Below are positions 55,645-64,000 of a DNA stretch of 64,000 bases, one piece after another. Below the pieces are notes generated by a model. That model was not told where the DNA came from and made no database searches. It worked only from the letters and a program-made list of their open reading frames with translations. Position 1 is the first letter of the stretch. Every line of letters begins with the position of its first letter. Origin of the DNA: Streptomyces sp. yr375. GTDB taxonomy: Bacteria > Actinomycetota > Actinomycetes > Streptomycetales > Streptomycetaceae. The translations under genes and the position numbers were made by a program. The stretch covers positions 62,001-126,000 of the forward strand of contig NZ_FOFF01000004.1 of the NCBI RefSeq assembly GCF_900110755.1, in the 5' to 3' direction.

Positions 55645-56265
55645 TCAGGGCAGGAGGGTCGTCACGAGCGTCTCCTGGAGCCCGCCCAGCCACAGGTACG
55701 CCATCACCATCGGCTTGCGCGGGTCCTCGTCCGGCAGCCGGTAGAGGAGGTCGGTGTCGTCCTCGTCGGTGATCTCCAGCCGGGCGCCGATCGCGAGCCG
55801 CAGATCGTTGAGCGCGCGCAGCCACGCCTGGGACTCCTGAGGCGTCAGCTTGAGTACCGCCCCGCCGCCGGAGTCGCCCGTCCCGCCCGTCTCGGCGGTC
55901 AGCGCGTCCAGTGAGCGGACCACGGCGAGGGCGTTCTCGCGCTTGCCGGCCCGCAGGTCGTTCTCGGTGTAGCGGCGGAACTCGGCGGAGTACGCCTTCT
56001 GCTCGTCCGCCCGCTTCGGCCCCGGAGTGCCCTCCGGGTCGGTGTAGGCGTCCGGGAAGAGGCGGCGCAGCACCGGGTCGGACGGGGGTTCGCTCGGACC
56101 CTCGGCGAAGAGCTCGGCGAGCGGGTCGTCGGGCGCGTCCTCGGCGGGTCCGGGGCCGATCAGCTCCAGGAGCTGCACGGCCAGCGACCGGATGATGGAG
56201 ATCTCGACGTCGTCGAGCGCGACGGCCGCGCCGCCGCCGGGGAGCGGTTCGAAGTGTCCAGGCAT
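55645..56265 (-). CDS. DUF2017 family protein
   Basis: Actinobacterial protein of 206 residues, usually next to clpS and of unknown function. MPGHFEPLPGGGAAVALDDV opens it, with an acidic-Pro-rich stretch near 45-60. LKLTPQESQAWLRALNDLRL is the conserved core and PMVMAYLWLGGLQETLVTTL the C-terminus. Only 21 bases downstream of clpS, so cotranscribed. A role with ClpS in proteolysis is a guess from conserved linkage. Confidence 0.9.
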   Translation of the reverse strand: MPGHFEPLPGGGAAVALDDVEISIIRSLAVQLLELIGPGPAEDAPDDPLAELFAEGPSEPPSDPVLRRLFPDAYTDPEGTPGPKRADEQKAYSAEFRRYTENDLRAGKRENALAVVRSLDALTAETGGTGDSGGGAVLKLTPQESQAWLRALNDLRLAIGARLEITDEDDTDLLYRLPDEDPRKPMVMAYLWLGGLQETLVTTLLP

Positions 56266-56286
56266 CGGTGAGGTCTTTACTCCGGT

Positions 56287-56604
56287 CTACTTCCGGTCCT
56301 GCTGGAGGGTGGCCCACAGGCCGTAGCCGTGCATGGCCTGTACGTCGCGTTCCATCTCCTCGCGCGAGCCGCTGGAGACGACCGCCCGGCCCTTGTGGTG
56401 GACGTCGAGCATGAGCTTGGTGGCCTTGTCCTTGGTGTAGCCGAAGTACGACTGGAAGACGTACGCCACGTAGCTCATGAGGTTGACGGGATCGTTGTGC
56501 ACGATCGTGACCCAGGGGACGTCCGGCTCGGGTACGGCGAAGACCTCCTCCGCCGACTCGGTGCGTTCGATCTCAAGGGGAGCGGGTGACGTCACAAGCC
56601 CCAT
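56287..56604 (-). CDS. clpS: ClpS, N-end rule adaptor of the Clp protease
   Basis: Binds destabilising N-terminal residues and delivers substrates to ClpCP/ClpAP. The core [20 protein letters not shown] contains the substrate pocket, and [20 protein letters not shown] the conserved His region. Length 105 fits the actinobacterial type. Start ATG 56604 ([20 protein letters not shown]). Divergent from pncB across 57 bases and followed by DUF2017. Confidence 0.93.
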   Translation of the reverse strand: MGLVTSPAPLEIERTESAEEVFAVPEPDVPWVTIVHNDPVNLMSYVAYVFQSYFGYTKDKATKLMLDVHHKGRAVVSSGSREEMERDVQAMHGYGLWATLQQDRK

Positions 56605-56661
56605 GCTGCCACGCTTCCGGGAAATCGTCACACCGACGAAAAGGGAGTACGATGCGTTGCC

Positions 56662-58008
56662 ATGAACACAGCGGACCTCGGGCTGCCGGTGGATGTTCCC
56701 TCTACGGCGCTCTTCACGGACCAGTACGAACTCACGATGTTGCAGGCCGCCCTGAAAGCGGGCACGGCCGAGCGGCGCAGCGTGTTCGAGGTCTTCACCC
56801 GGCGGCTGCCGGAGGGGCGGCGCTACGGCGTCGTCGCGGGCACCGGGCGGGTCCTGGACGCCGTCGAGAACTTCCGTTTCGACGCGGGCGTCCTCCGCTT
56901 CCTGCGCGAGCGCGGCATCGTCGACGAGGCGACCTCGGACTGGCTGGCCGGATACCGCTTCTCGGGTGACGTCTGGGGCTACCCGGAGGGCGAGGTCTAC
57001 TTCCCGGGCTCGCCGATCATGCGGGTCGAGGGCTCCTTCGCCGAGTGCGTGCTGCTGGAGACCGTGATCCTGTCCATCCTCAACCACGACTCCGCGATCG
57101 CCGCCGCCGCGTCCCGCATGTCCTCGGCGGCCGGTGAGCGCCCGCTGATCGAGATGGGCGCCCGCCGCACCCACGAGCTGGCCGCCGTCGCCGCCTCGCG
57201 CGCCGCGTACGTCGGCGGCTTCACCACCACCTCCGACCTCGCCGCAGGCTTCCGCTACGGCATCCCCACCGTGGGCACCAGCGCCCACGCCTTCACCCTG
57301 CTGCACGACAGCGAGCGCGACGCCTTCCGGGCCCAGGTCGACTCCCTCGGCCGGGGCACCACCCTGCTCGTCGACACGTACGACGTCGCCGAGGCCGTCC
57401 GTACGGCGGTGGAGGTGGCCGGCCCCGAGCTGGGCGCGGTCCGCATCGACTCCGGCGACCTGCTGCTCGTCGCCCACCGGGTCCGCCAGCAGCTCGACGC
57501 GCTCGGCGCGACCGAGACCCGCATCATCGTCACGTCCGACCTCGACGAGTACGCCATCGCCTCACTGGCGGCGGCGCCCGTGGACGCGTACGGCGTCGGC
57601 ACCCAACTGGTGACCGGCTCCGGGCACCCGACCTGCTCGATGGTCTACAAGCTGGTCGCCCGCGCCGAGTCCGCCGACCCGGGCGCCCCGCTGGTGTCGG
57701 TGGCGAAGAAGTCGTCCAGCGGCAAGACGTCCGTCGGCGGCCGCAAGTGGGCGGCGCGCCGGCCCGACGCGTACGGCGTCGCGGAGGCCGAGGTCGTCGG
57801 CACCGGGCCCGTCCCCGCCGACCTGGCCGACCGCCAACTCCTCGTCGAACTGGTCAAGGGCGGCGAGGTCGTCGCCCGCGAGCCCCTGGACGTCGTACGC
57901 GACCGCCATGCGACGGTCCGCGCCCGCCTCCCGCTCTCCGCGACCCAGCTCTCCCGGGGCGAACCGGTCCTCCCCACGGAATACATGCTCCCCCAGGAGG
58001 CCCCCTAG
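56662..58008 (+). CDS. pncB: Nicotinate phosphoribosyltransferase
   Basis: Preiss-Handler NAD salvage: nicotinate plus PRPP to nicotinate mononucleotide. Marks are [44 protein letters not shown]-like [33 protein letters not shown] (active-site His) and VRIDSGDLL. Length 448 is typical of the actinobacterial enzyme. TACGAT at 56648-56653 places the transcript start at the ATG, so translation may be leaderless. pncA follows 86 bases later. Confidence 0.94.
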   Translation: MNTADLGLPVDVPSTALFTDQYELTMLQAALKAGTAERRSVFEVFTRRLPEGRRYGVVAGTGRVLDAVENFRFDAGVLRFLRERGIVDEATSDWLAGYRFSGDVWGYPEGEVYFPGSPIMRVEGSFAECVLLETVILSILNHDSAIAAAASRMSSAAGERPLIEMGARRTHELAAVAASRAAYVGGFTTTSDLAAGFRYGIPTVGTSAHAFTLLHDSERDAFRAQVDSLGRGTTLLVDTYDVAEAVRTAVEVAGPELGAVRIDSGDLLLVAHRVRQQLDALGATETRIIVTSDLDEYAIASLAAAPVDAYGVGTQLVTGSGHPTCSMVYKLVARAESADPGAPLVSVAKKSSSGKTSVGGRKWAARRPDAYGVAEAEVVGTGPVPADLADRQLLVELVKGGEVVAREPLDVVRDRHATVRARLPLSATQLSRGEPVLPTEYMLPQEAP

Positions 58009-58094
58009 GGGGCTTCGAGGGGGCAGGCCCCCTCCCGAACCGCCGACAAAGTCTCTAGGCTCAATTACTTCATCCACAGTCGAAGGACACCGCC

Positions 58095-58679
58095 ATGCGC
58101 CGCGCCTTGATCGTCGTAGACGTGCAGAACGACTTCTGCGAGGGGGGCAGTCTCGCGGTGTCCGGCGGCGCCGACGTCGCCGCCGCGATCACCGAGCTGA
58201 TCGGACAGGCCCCCGCCGGATACCGGCACGTCGTGGCCACCCGCGACCACCACATCGCCCCCGGCGGCCACTTCGCCGACAACCCCGACTACGCCCACTC
58301 CTGGCCCGCCCACTGCGTCGCCGGGACCGAGGGCGTCGGCTTCCACCCCAACTTCGCCCCGGCGGTCGCCTCCGGCGCCGTCGACGCCGTCTTCAGCAAG
58401 GGCGACTACGCGGCCGCCTACAGCGGCTTCGAGGGCGCCGACGAGAACGGCGTAAAACTCGCCGACTGGCTCCGCGCCCGCCACATCGACGAGGTCGACG
58501 TCGTAGGCATCGCCACCGACCACTGCGTCCGCGCCACCGCCCTGGACGCAGCAACAGAGGGCTTCCACACCCAGGTCCTCCTGGACCTCACGGCGGGGGT
58601 CGCGAAGGAGACGACGGACCGGGCGCTGGAGGAAATGCGCGAGGCGGGCGTGACACTCACGGGCAAGCCGGTGGTTTAG
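58095..58679 (+). CDS. pncA: Nicotinamidase / pyrazinamidase
   Basis: Hydrolyses nicotinamide to nicotinate, feeding PncB. Catalytic triad D9 (VVDVQNDFCEGGSLAV), K102 (FSKGDYAAAY) and C144 (IATDHCVRATALDAA). Metal site in TRDHHIAPGGHFADN. Length 194. GAAGGAC lies before the ATG. Together with pncB it forms a nicotinamide salvage pair. It marks the end of the conserved block before the atypical right-hand cluster. Confidence 0.94.
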   Translation: MRRALIVVDVQNDFCEGGSLAVSGGADVAAAITELIGQAPAGYRHVVATRDHHIAPGGHFADNPDYAHSWPAHCVAGTEGVGFHPNFAPAVASGAVDAVFSKGDYAAAYSGFEGADENGVKLADWLRARHIDEVDVVGIATDHCVRATALDAATEGFHTQVLLDLTAGVAKETTDRALEEMREAGVTLTGKPVV

Positions 58680-58787
58680 TACCTCTTCCGGTGCGGCTGG
58701 GCAGCGCCTCGACTGCATCCCCAGACCTCATCCCTGCGCCTGCACGTCGATCCTCTTTGAGTCCGGGGTGGGCCGGGCGATGGAGCT

Positions 58788-60104
58788 TCAGCCGATGGCT
58801 CGGAGCCGTTCGAGCAGCTCGGCGACGGGAGCTGTCTGCCTGTATTGCGACAGCTCCGGTTCGAGGTCGCGCACCATCGTCACGCACCTGGGCGCGTCGA
58901 TGCGGCCGGCCAGGTCGAGGGAACGGGTGGCCGTCGCTGCGGCGATCTCCGGTTCGCCGTCCCGGAGGTAGGTCTCGGCCTGGTAGGTCAGGAACACGGA
59001 CTTGGTCTTGGAACGGGTGGCGGTCAGCAGGGCGATGCCCTCGTCCATCAGAAGGTGGGCCTGGTGCCGCTGGCCGAGGTCCGCGAGACAACGACCGCTG
59101 TCCGCTGCAAGGTCGGCGTGCGACATCCACGAGCACCATGCGGGGGCGGGGTCGTACGACGGGGTGTCCAGGGCCTTTTCGGCGGCGGTGAGCGCCCGGC
59201 GGCACAGGCCGCCCTCGTCGAGCACGGCAAGGGCGCGGGCCTGGCGCAGGTGGAGGAGGGACTGCGCGGCGGGGTGCTGGGTGCGGGGGATGGCGTGTTC
59301 GAGGATGTCGGCCGCCGCGCGGGCGTCCTTGAGCCACAGCAGTTGGTACGCGAGGTCGGAGAGGATGCCCGCGCCGAGGTCGCGCTGGTGCGCGGTGTGG
59401 GCGTTGTGGAGCGCCGCGTGCCAGAAGCGGCCGGCCGAGGCGTGGCGCCGTTCGTCGAAGTGCTGCCAGGCGATGGCCTGCGAGAGGGAGGCGGCCAGGG
59501 TGTGCAGCCGCTGTCCGGCGGTGGGGGTGTAGCGGGACTCGCTGATTGATTCTGTGACGGTGGTCAGGTGCGCGTTGAGCAGATGGCGGGTGCGGTGCCT
59601 GCGTTCGGTGGCGAGACGGATCAGTTCTGCCCCGGTCTCCTCCAGCCAGTCGAGCATCTCGGCGTCGACTTCGCCGGGCACGGTGGAACGCGCGAACCGG
59701 CCGGGCTCGGTGACCGCCCACTGGTGAGCGAGAACGGCCAGCGAGCCGCTGGTGTAGGCGATGAACGACCGGCGGTCCAGGGAGGACATCAGGGCCTCTT
59801 GGAGTGACGGAACGGCATTCGGACCGAACGGCAGAGGTCTGTCCTGGCTGGGGAGCCAATAGGGCCAGCCGAGATGGGCGACGGCCGCGTAGTCGATGCC
59901 GAAGACCTCTGCGATGAGCGGCTGAGACTCGTCTTTGTCGGGGGTGGCCCAGCCTGTCTCCCACTTGGAGACCCGTGACCCCCGGGTGCCCGAGCGTAGG
60001 CCGCGGCGCTTGGCGGCCTGCCGGATGCGGCGGGCCAGCTCCTCCTGCGGCCATCCGCGCTCGTTCCTGGCGTGTGCGAGGGGGTGGCGCGTTTCGTCAT
60101 CCAC
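58788..60104 (-). CDS. XRE-family regulator with TPR-like C-terminal domain
   Basis: Putative regulator of the divergent small peptide cluster. Residues 1-65 hold a helix-turn-helix (LAHARNERGWPQEELARRIR, then RGSRVSKWETGWATPDKDES). The remaining 370 residues are helical-repeat sequence (YQLLWLKDARAAADILEHAI; LGQRHQAHLLMDEGIALLTA) as in actinobacterial pheromone- or peptide-sensing XRE proteins. GTG start at 60104; no better codon is in frame. Length 438 is normal for this group. Convergent with pncA. Confidence 0.82.
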   Translation of the reverse strand: MDDETRHPLAHARNERGWPQEELARRIRQAAKRRGLRSGTRGSRVSKWETGWATPDKDESQPLIAEVFGIDYAAVAHLGWPYWLPSQDRPLPFGPNAVPSLQEALMSSLDRRSFIAYTSGSLAVLAHQWAVTEPGRFARSTVPGEVDAEMLDWLEETGAELIRLATERRHRTRHLLNAHLTTVTESISESRYTPTAGQRLHTLAASLSQAIAWQHFDERRHASAGRFWHAALHNAHTAHQRDLGAGILSDLAYQLLWLKDARAAADILEHAIPRTQHPAAQSLLHLRQARALAVLDEGGLCRRALTAAEKALDTPSYDPAPAWCSWMSHADLAADSGRCLADLGQRHQAHLLMDEGIALLTATRSKTKSVFLTYQAETYLRDGEPEIAAATATRSLDLAGRIDAPRCVTMVRDLEPELSQYRQTAPVAELLERLRAIG

Positions 60105-60383
60105 CCGCCCATTGCACCACCCGATCCGCGCCCGGGAGAGCTGTTCGAGGAGACCGGGGATAGGGCGGGGACAGGGATCTCCTCTGTGCACCGCGACCTG
60201 TGGCCGCTGTACTCGTAGTGTTCCGCCCGACACCCTGCGTGATCGGGTGGAGCGCGGCGACGACCGTTCGCTATGGCCTTGTCCGCCCGCCGGGCTGCGT
60301 CTCCCGTCCGTGGGGCGAGGGCCGACCTGAGCTGTCACCACCGCCGTACGCCCGTCGTCACCGGTGCACAGGGAGGGGTTGCC

Positions 60384-60401
60384 ATGTCGTACGACCACTG
60401 A
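60384..60401 (+). CDS. Five-codon RiPP precursor gene: Met-Ser-Tyr-Asp-His (biarylitide-like)
   Basis: ATG TCG TAC GAC CAC TGA, 18 bases including the stop. The very strong site AGGGAGGGG (60370-60378) lies five bases upstream. A hairpin and a P450 gene follow at once. Met-x-Tyr-x-His pentapeptides next to a P450 define the biarylitide family of minimal RiPPs (precursor bytA, P450 cross-linking Tyr3 to His5). Here the leader would be Met-Ser and the core Tyr-Asp-His. The family examples I recall carry Met-Arg-Tyr-Tyr-His, so the Ser and Asp are unusual. It is far below the size limits of gene finders. Confidence 0.75.
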   Translation: MSYDH

Positions 60402-60415
60402 GCCCGCGAAGTCCT

Positions 60416-60447
60416 GGGCGGGCCCGTCCGATGAGGCGGGCCCGCCC
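60416..60447 (+). terminator. GC-rich stem-loop between the pentapeptide gene and the P450
   Basis: GGGCGGGCCCG (60416-60426) pairs perfectly with CGGGCCCGCCC (60437-60447) around a ten-base loop. No T-run follows. Such partial terminators or mRNA-stabilising hairpins set the precursor-to-enzyme ratio in RiPP clusters (inference). The 279 bases left of the precursor (60105-60383) hold the divergent promoters; none assigned. Confidence 0.65.
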
Positions 60448-60469
60448 TCCCGCTCCGGAAGGAACCGCG

Positions 60470-61638
60470 ATGCCATCCGTGACCGACCGTTACGACCCCT
60501 TGGACGCGGAGATCCTGCGCGACCCTACCCGGTGCTGGCCGAACTGCGCGAGTGTGAACCGGTGTTCTGGCACGCGGGCATGGGCTCGTGGGCGCTGACC
60601 CGGTACGCGGACAGCGTGCGGGTGCTGCGCGACCACGAGACGTTCGCCCGCGACCCGCGCCGCACCGGGGGCACGGTGCCCGAGCCGTCCTTGAGCGTCC
60701 AGACGCTCGACCCGCCCCAGCAGAACGCGGTGCGCTCCCTGTTCATGACCGCGCTGCGCGCCCAGGACCTGACCGGAGTCGAGGACCGTGCCCGCCTCCT
60801 GGTGCGCGAGCGGCTCGACCAGTTGGCAGGTGGGGGCCCGTTCGATGTGGTGGCCGAGATCGCGGTGCCGCTGTCCGTGGCGGTTGTCGCGGATCTGCTG
60901 GGTGTCGAGCCTCCGCCGTACGGGGAGTTCGCCGCGGTGTCGGACGCGATCATGAGGAGCATGGACGGCGGCCTCGATCCGGCGCTCGTCGAGCCGGGCC
61001 GAGTCGCCCGCCAGCAACTGAGCGACCTGGTCGACTCCTGGTTCGCGGCCTCGGCCCGGCCCGGCCTGCTGGCCCGGGTACGACAGGCCACGGCGCCCGA
61101 CGCTGACGCGCTGACCCGGCTGTACGTGAAGAACACGGCGCGGGTGATGTTCCAGGGCGGCTACAGCACGATGGCGGCCGCCATCGGCAACGCCGTCCAC
61201 ACCCTCCTCACCCACCCCGGGGAGTTCGGCCGGATGCGGGACCGGGAGCTGCTGGCCACGGGGGTGGACGAGTTGGTGCGCTTCGACGGTCCTGTCCAGG
61301 GCACCACGCGCACGGCGGTGCGCTCCTGCCGGATCGGCGGCGTCGACATTGCCCCCGGGCAGAAGGTCGTCCCGCTGTTCGCGGCGGCCAACCGCGACCC
61401 CGCCGCCTTCCCCGGTGCGGACGAGCTGGTGCTGGACCGCTCTCCGAACCGTCACCTCGGCTATGGCTGGGGTCCGCACTCCTGTATCGGGACGACCGTC
61501 GCCCAAGCCGGGCTGCGGGCCCTGGTCACAGCCATCAACGACCACCCGGCCCGGCCGGCCGCCGCCGGCGACGGCGTCCGGCGCCGGACGGCGACCATGC
61601 GGGCCTTCGACACTCTGCCCGCCACTCTCCTCGTCTGA
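60470..61638 (+). CDS. Cytochrome P450, interrupted by a one-base deletion near codon 19
   Basis: Predicted to form the Tyr-His biaryl bond of the pentapeptide. GGAAGGA precedes ATG 60470, which reads MPSVTDRYDPLDAEILRDP in one frame. From 60526 the next frame continues YPVLAELRECEPVFWHAGMG. One base is missing between 60525 and 60526; with it restored the protein has about 389 residues. P450 marks follow: I-helix FQGGYSTMAAA, ExxR as ELVR, and heme loop YGWGPHSCIG with its Cys at 61483. The site is not a canonical slippery heptamer, so sequencing error or real mutation are the options. A GTG at 60532 could restart but lacks a ribosome site. Confidence 0.83.
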
Positions 61639-61699
61639 TCCCTCGCCCGTCAGGGCTGCACCGCCAGGGGCTACCGCCCCCCGTCTTCAGGAGTCCGCT

Positions 61700-63106
61700 G
61701 TGCGCATCCTCATCGGCAACCACATCGATCCGTCCATCCGCGAGCGCGGCGACATGCGGGCCTGGACACAGCGTCTGTTCTGGTTCGCACGACCCGGTGA
61801 CCTGCTGATCCTGTGCTGCGAGCCGGACGCGGCGTTCGTCGACCACGCCCTGGCCCACACCGGTGTGAAGGGCGAGGAGCTGACCGTACTGGCGGCTCCG
61901 GCAGGAGCGTGGGGTGATCGGCTGCTCGATCCCGCCTCCCTGACCGAGGCCATGTTCGTGAAGCAGGTGCGTGCCGCGCTCGGTCCGGCCGGGGCCGGCG
62001 CGGTGAGCGAGGTGTTCGCGCTGTGGCCGTCCGCCGCCGTGGCACGGCTCGCCGATGCCTTGGGCGTGGCCGACCGCTTGCCGGGCGCGGCCTTCTTCGG
62101 GCAGGGTGGTGGGGAGATCGGGAACAACAAGGCGAACTTCCGAGCTCTCGCGGCGGCGGCCGGGGTGCCGACCCTGCCGGGCCGCATCTGCCGCAGCCGC
62201 ACCGAAGCGACGGAAGTAACCGGAGCACTGCTGGATCACTCCGCATCGGGGGCGGTTGTGGTCAAGCAGGCCCACAACGGGGCCGGGGTCGGCAACCAAC
62301 TGCTCGTCCGCGAGCCGGAGATGGCCGTGGACCACGTCGGGGCCCGGTATCTGCACCACCTGGCCCCGGGCCCGGACGGCATCGCCGCGTACTGGGCCGA
62401 GCGGTGGCTGTGGGCGAGCGGGAACGACCGGTGGCCGGTCGTCGTCGAGGAGTTCGCGCCCGGCGCCGACGCGGTGTACTCCGAGCACTACGCCGCAGAC
62501 GGCGGCACCCGGGCCACCGAAATGGGCCGCCTGCTGTACGTGGGGCGGCGACTGAGCCACCAAGTCGTGCCGCTGGACGGCGTCACCGCGCCGGTACGGG
62601 CGGCGCTGCTGAACGGCGGCACCCGACTGGCCGACGCCTACCGGGCATTTGGCTACCGCGGACACCTCAGCGCGGACGCCCTTGTCCTGCCCGACGGCGC
62701 TGTGGTGTTCACGGAGGTCAACGCCCAGGTCTCCGGGTCGTTGCACATCTACCAGTCGATCGCCCACGGCATTGTCGACGTCGCCGCCGCCCCTGCCCGG
62801 CAGGTGGTCGAGTACCACGTCCCACCCACTTGGGCGGTGCCCTCGTTTGCCGCCTTCCTGGCCGCGCTCGACGATCTGGGCCTGGCGTACGACTCCGCCA
62901 CCCGGATCGGAGTGATCGTGTCGATGCCCGCCATCCCCCTTGCCCCGGGGGAGCCGGTGCAGTTCGTGTTCTGCCTCGCCTACGACCCCGCCGAAGGCTC
63001 CGCGGGCACGTTCGACCGGCTCGACGCGCGGTTCGCGGCCGTGCCCGCCGGCACCCACGACGCCCGTCGGCACGTCGCCACCGGCGCTGTTTCCTTCTCC
63101 TCCTGA
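61700..63106 (+). CDS. ATP-grasp ligase (pre-ATP-grasp/PGM1-like peptide ligase type)
   Basis: Forms amide bonds via acyl-phosphate intermediates. Residues 1-110 look like a pre-ATP-grasp domain (ILIGNHIDPSIRERGDMRAW). ATP-grasp marks are GNNKANFRALAAAAGVPTLP, VVVKQAHNGAGVGNQLLVRE (nucleotide Lys), VVVEEFAPGADAVYSEHY and the metal site TEVNAQVSGSLHIYQSI (E339, N341). Length 468. The nearest family I can suggest is the peptide ligases like PGM1 of pheganomycin, but the call is by pattern. GTG start, GGAG six bases before it, 61 bases after the P450. Likely couples an amino acid or the tripeptide core. Confidence 0.78.
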   Translation: MRILIGNHIDPSIRERGDMRAWTQRLFWFARPGDLLILCCEPDAAFVDHALAHTGVKGEELTVLAAPAGAWGDRLLDPASLTEAMFVKQVRAALGPAGAGAVSEVFALWPSAAVARLADALGVADRLPGAAFFGQGGGEIGNNKANFRALAAAAGVPTLPGRICRSRTEATEVTGALLDHSASGAVVVKQAHNGAGVGNQLLVREPEMAVDHVGARYLHHLAPGPDGIAAYWAERWLWASGNDRWPVVVEEFAPGADAVYSEHYAADGGTRATEMGRLLYVGRRLSHQVVPLDGVTAPVRAALLNGGTRLADAYRAFGYRGHLSADALVLPDGAVVFTEVNAQVSGSLHIYQSIAHGIVDVAAAPARQVVEYHVPPTWAVPSFAAFLAALDDLGLAYDSATRIGVIVSMPAIPLAPGEPVQFVFCLAYDPAEGSAGTFDRLDARFAAVPAGTHDARRHVATGAVSFSS

Positions 63107-63121
63107 CCCGGGAACCTCACC

Positions 63122-64000
63122 ATGACCACCTCCCTCACCGCGGCCACCGAGGCCGCCCAGCTCTCCCCTGTCTTCGACTCCGGTCGGCTCGCCGCCGAAC
63201 TCGCCGCCGTCACCGCCCACACCTGGAACGTGCAACGCACCCACACCTACGGCGGGCAGGTCGGCCTGCCCGCCGCGATCGACTGGCGGGTCCTGCCCCT
63301 GCGCAGCCTCGGCGGCGATCCGGAACGCACCGATCCGGGCGGCCCCGGGCCGCAGCCGTTCGCGCCGACGCGCTGGCTCTCCCAACTGCCCTACCTCGGG
63401 GAGATCCTGGACTCGGTCCCGGCCCCGCTGAACGCGGTGCGGCTGATGGCGCTGGGGCCCGGCGCCGTCTCGGACCCGCACCGCGACCCCAAGTACCGGC
63501 TGGACCGCGGCATCGTCCGCCTGCATGTCCCGATCGTCACCGACCCGGCCGCCGTGCTGGTCCTGGACGGCGTCGAACACTGCTGGCAGCCGGGCGCCTG
63601 CTGGTACGGCGACTTTTCCCGCGAGCACCTGGTGCGCAACACCGGCACGACGGTGACCCGGGTCCACGTCGTGATCGACGCTCTGCTCACCGCTGATCTC
63701 GCGGCCTGGTTCCCGGACGCCTGGCAGGAACTCCTCACCCACGGCGAGGTCCTGTTCAACCGCACCGGCCCGGCCGGGGCTCCCGCCTGGCCCGGCGGGC
63801 TGCCGTACGAGGCGCTGCTGCCGTCCGGGTTCGCGGACTTCGACTCACCCGCCCCGCTGGACGGCTCCCTCATCCCCGCCCGCATCGTCCGCGACACCGA
63901 CGACGTCCTCGCTCTCACGGTCGCCGGGCGCACCTTCGCGCTTGTCCCGGTCGACAGCGCCGGGGAGTTCCGGTTTTCCGGCTGGAGCGAGCAGCGCACC
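63122..64000 (+). CDS. Aspartyl/asparaginyl beta-hydroxylase family protein (partial, runs off the window)
   Basis: Fe(II)/2-oxoglutarate dioxygenase of the AspH type. The 293 visible residues contain VRLMALGPGAVSDPHRDPKY (H120, D122), IVRLHVPIVTDPAAVLVLDG and WYGDFSREHLVRNTGTTVTR with the distal H169, matching the family order. The C-terminal part after about 200 is unassigned. ATG 63122 lies 15 bases after the ATP-grasp stop, so same operon. The precursor core has Asp at its middle position, which could be its substrate. The gene continues past 64000. Confidence 0.82.
   Translation, partial: MTTSLTAATEAAQLSPVFDSGRLAAELAAVTAHTWNVQRTHTYGGQVGLPAAIDWRVLPLRSLGGDPERTDPGGPGPQPFAPTRWLSQLPYLGEILDSVPAPLNAVRLMALGPGAVSDPHRDPKYRLDRGIVRLHVPIVTDPAAVLVLDGVEHCWQPGACWYGDFSREHLVRNTGTTVTRVHVVIDALLTADLAAWFPDAWQELLTHGEVLFNRTGPAGAPAWPGGLPYEALLPSGFADFDSPAPLDGSLIPARIVRDTDDVLALTVAGRTFALVPVDSAGEFRFSGWSEQRT

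Noticed and set aside
60515..60535. Programmed -1 frameshift in the P450
   Set aside because: A -1 slip would restore the frame, but CGACCCT is not a slippery heptamer; a missing base is simpler.
60200..60598. A 132-codon frame covering the pentapeptide gene and the P450 start
   Set aside because: Its first 90 codons have no support; its end is simply the P450 N-terminus before the missing base.

Overview
The window reads as a chromosomal core segment of a Streptomyces-type actinomycete. Its GC content is very high, with strong third-position bias. Starts are often GTG or TTG, and translationally coupled ATGA/GTGA/TGATG overlaps are common. Lineage-marker genes are present: sigU/rsuA, nnaR, hupA, the sporulation gene ssgG and a mat-type exopolysaccharide locus. 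From memory, most of the gene order follows the SCO2963 to about SCO2912 part of the S. coelicolor map; I could not check this.

Layout. 0.2-5.2 kb: mat-like polysaccharide locus (membrane protein, deacetylase/glycosyltransferase, acyltransferase). 5.3-9.0 kb: nitrate uptake (narK) and its HemD-like regulator nnaR. 9.2-13.9 kb: CGNR regulator, sigU/anti-sigma pair, HelD-type RNA polymerase-recycling ATPase. 13.9-14.1 kb: a structured non-coding RNA with its own terminator. 14.3-19.1 kb: NAD malic enzyme, HU protein, murA, YqgE, DUF3039. 19.3-24.1 kb: four-gene amino-sugar ABC uptake and hexosaminidase operon. 24.4-29.4 kb: a molybdenum hydroxylase-like FAD/Fe-S/Mo operon with a divergent active site and a small membrane protein. 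29.5-37.7 kb: orphan double SUKH-4 protein, F420/FMN-type oxidoreductase, secreted protein, hydrolase, tRNA-Cys, Fic/Doc-type toxin-antitoxin, SF2 helicase, IclR regulator, Lon-like secreted protease. 37.7-41.8 kb: glycine betaine/choline-type ABC operon. 41.8-43.6 kb: AsnC regulator divergent from 4-hydroxyphenylpyruvate dioxygenase. 43.6-53.3 kb: TPR protein, FAD-linked oxidase, ssgG, two RDD proteins, secreted M6 metalloprotease. 53.3-58.7 kb: Mec-type JAMM peptidase, amino-acid permease, DUF2017, clpS, pncB, pncA.

The most interesting part is the right edge, 58.8-64.0 kb, past the conserved pncA. An XRE/TPR regulator is divergent from a five-codon gene (60384-60401, Met-Ser-Tyr-Asp-His) with a strong ribosome binding site. 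A GC-rich stem-loop follows, then a cytochrome P450, an ATP-grasp ligase and an aspartyl/asparaginyl beta-hydroxylase cut by the window end. The Met-x-Tyr-x-His pentapeptide next to a P450 is the hallmark of biarylitide-type minimal RiPP clusters. The core Tyr-Asp-His together with an Asp/Asn beta-hydroxylase and an ATP-grasp ligase suggests a more elaborate, possibly undescribed branch: P450 Tyr-His cross-link, Asp hydroxylation and ligation of another building block. The P450 as read carries a one-base deletion near codon 19, which may be a sequencing error or an inactivating mutation.

No CRISPR array, prophage, insertion sequence or rRNA was seen. Family calls rest on motifs read by eye; regulatory calls are mostly inference.
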